DNA of 6,238 nt. It comes from Actinomycetota bacterium. GTDB taxonomy: Bacteria; Actinomycetota; Humimicrobiia; Humimicrobiales; Humimicrobiaceae. Shown here piece by piece: positions 5,735-6,238 of the stretch. Within the stretch, counting starts at the first letter, position 1, and every line of letters starts with the position of its first letter. Made by a program: the position numbers and the translations under genes. Location of the stretch: the NCBI GenBank assembly GCA_003567835.1, contig PWYO01000345.1, positions 1 to 6,238 on the forward strand, written 5' to 3'. A model generated the notes under the pieces. It was not told where the DNA came from. It searched no databases and saw only the letters and a program-made list of their open reading frames with translations.

Positions 5735-5770
5735 TTTATCAAAATTTTATGCAATGCATATTTTGATAAA
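5735..5770. repeat. Perfect 11-bp inverted repeat with a nested palindrome, candidate operator or leader hairpin
   Basis: TTTATCAAAAT (5735-5745) is the exact reverse complement of ATTTTGATAAA (5760-5770), separated by 14 bases. Within the spacer ATGCA-A-TGCAT (5749-5759) is itself a perfect odd palindrome. It lies about 150 bases before the hydrogenase ATG. This could be the binding site of a dimeric or tetrameric regulator, or an RNA hairpin in the leader. Confidence 0.6.
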
Positions 5771-5922
5771 GCAAAAGACTGGTTTTTCAGGTAAAAGTAT
5801 CCATGACAGGAAAAGCAAAACAAAAAAATGGACCGTGTTTTTGCTCAAGCCTTTCAAAAAAAACCTTATGCCGCCTACCTTTATCAAGTCTAATGAGAAA
5901 CCCATAATCAAAAGGAGTCTTT

Positions 5923-6238
5923 ATGAGCCAAAAAAAGAAAAAGGTGATACCGGTTATATCTGTGCAGGGGCAGAATTGCACCGGTTGCATAACCTCAACG
6001 CTATGTTCGGAATACCCCGCCATCAAGAACATCGTCCTATCCGATATCATCCCTGGTGTAAAGCTTGATTTTGTATTCCATCCCAATTTGATGACCGCCA
6101 GCGGAAATCTGGCTGTGGAAATGCTGGAAGAGGCCCAGAAGCAGAAAGATTATGTGCTTATCGTAGACGGGGCCATCCCCGCAAAGGGCAATGGAGCCTA
6201 TTGCGCCACCGGAGAAAAGGACGGCAAAAAATACACCA
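5923..6238 (+). CDS. [NiFe] hydrogenase small subunit, N-terminal part, 3' end outside the window
   Basis: Translation from the ATG at 5923 gives 105 residues running off the right edge. The small subunit holds the iron-sulfur relay that passes electrons from the NiFe site in the large subunit. The start of the fold is unmistakable: VISVQGQNCTGC, with Cys19 and Cys22 the first two ligands of the proximal [4Fe-4S] cluster; then LDFVFHPNLMTASG (matching the family's HPTLMAA), YVLIVDGAIPAKGNGAYCATGE with the third ligand Cys94. The fourth proximal and the medial/distal cluster ligands lie beyond the window. The N-terminus is only MSQKKKK: there is no twin-arginine signal peptide, so the enzyme is predicted to be cytoplasmic, unlike most group 1 uptake enzymes; the subgroup cannot be fixed from this fragment. 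AAAGGAG (5911-5917) lies 5 bases before the ATG. Large subunit and maturation genes are expected downstream. Confidence 0.92.
   Translation, partial: MSQKKKKVIPVISVQGQNCTGCITSTLCSEYPAIKNIVLSDIIPGVKLDFVFHPNLMTASGNLAVEMLEEAQKQKDYVLIVDGAIPAKGNGAYCATGEKDGKKYT

Larger units (their letters stand above)
5576..5922 (+). other. 347-base non-coding region upstream of the hydrogenase gene
   Basis: No credible gene. It holds, in order: a T-run right after the DJ-1 stop (5580-5586) without a convincing hairpin before it; a perfect inverted repeat GCGTCA-CTT-TGACGC (5595-5609); a near-palindrome CAATGCATGTATTG (5647-5660); a possible extended -10 (5713-5721); the large palindrome at 5735-5770; and a purine/A-rich leader ending in the hydrogenase Shine-Dalgarno AAAGGAG (5911-5917). 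A loose hairpin can form between GCAAAACA and TGTTTTTGC around 5815-5846. No known riboswitch consensus was recognised. Confidence 0.6.

Noticed and set aside
5735..5770. Reading the palindrome as an FNR or Fur site
   Set aside because: An FNR site would be TTGAT-N4-ATCAA; here the half-sites are inverted relative to each other and far apart. No GATAAT-type Fur repeats are present.
5560..5823. 87-codon minus-strand frame across the DJ-1/hydrogenase spacer
   Set aside because: It starts with TTG, has no Shine-Dalgarno, overlaps the end of the DJ-1 gene, and its composition reflects AT-rich non-coding DNA.
5754..6068. 104-codon plus-strand frame starting inside the palindrome
   Set aside because: It overlaps the hydrogenase gene out of frame, has no Shine-Dalgarno, and its sequence looks like a shifted reading of the real gene.
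1..6238. Mobile element, CRISPR array, tRNA or other structured RNA gene
   Set aside because: No transposase-like protein, no regularly spaced repeats, no tRNA-like cloverleaf or known riboswitch consensus was seen on either strand by eye.

Overview
The window looks like chromosomal DNA of an anaerobic Bacillota (Firmicutes), most likely a clostridial or Peptococcaceae-like organism. The evidence is the comEA-comEC-holA cluster convergent with rpsT, a typical Firmicute arrangement, together with purine-rich Shine-Dalgarno sequences, AT-rich intergenic DNA and a [NiFe] hydrogenase gene at the right edge. The species cannot be named from the sequence alone. No transposon, phage gene, CRISPR array, tRNA or rRNA was seen.

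Layout from left to right. (1) 1-1432, minus strand: most of murJ, the lipid II flippase, with its 3' end beyond the left edge. (2) 1433-1562: a short AT-rich spacer carrying back-to-back promoters for murJ and rpsT. (3) 1563-1829, plus strand: rpsT, ribosomal protein S20. (4) 4828 down to about 1803, minus strand: one compact transcription unit, comEA-comEC-holA. comEA encodes the DNA receptor of natural transformation, comEC the DNA channel (here without the usual C-terminal metallo-beta-lactamase domain) and holA the delta subunit of the DNA polymerase III clamp loader. The unit seems to start with a leaderless GTG at comEA. It ends in a hairpin-plus-T-tract terminator folded into the overlapping 3' ends of holA and rpsT. 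(5) 4829-5050: divergent promoter region. (6) 5051-5575, plus strand: a DJ-1/PfpI superfamily protein with its own good promoter and Shine-Dalgarno. (7) 5576-5922: 347 bases without a credible gene, holding several inverted repeats, including a perfect 11-bp one at 5735-5770. (8) 5923-6238, plus strand: the N-terminal 105 residues of a [NiFe] hydrogenase small subunit that has the proximal-cluster CxxC but no Tat signal; it runs off the right edge.

Functionally the window joins housekeeping genes (cell-wall precursor flipping, ribosome, replication clamp loading) with DNA-uptake genes, then crosses into what is probably a hydrogen-metabolism operon continuing to the right. All families are known ones. 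The unusual points are gene-architecture details (the MBL-less ComEC, its probable CTG start, the leaderless comEA, the terminator shared with two coding ends) and the palindromic leader of the hydrogenase gene. I saw no clearly new system.
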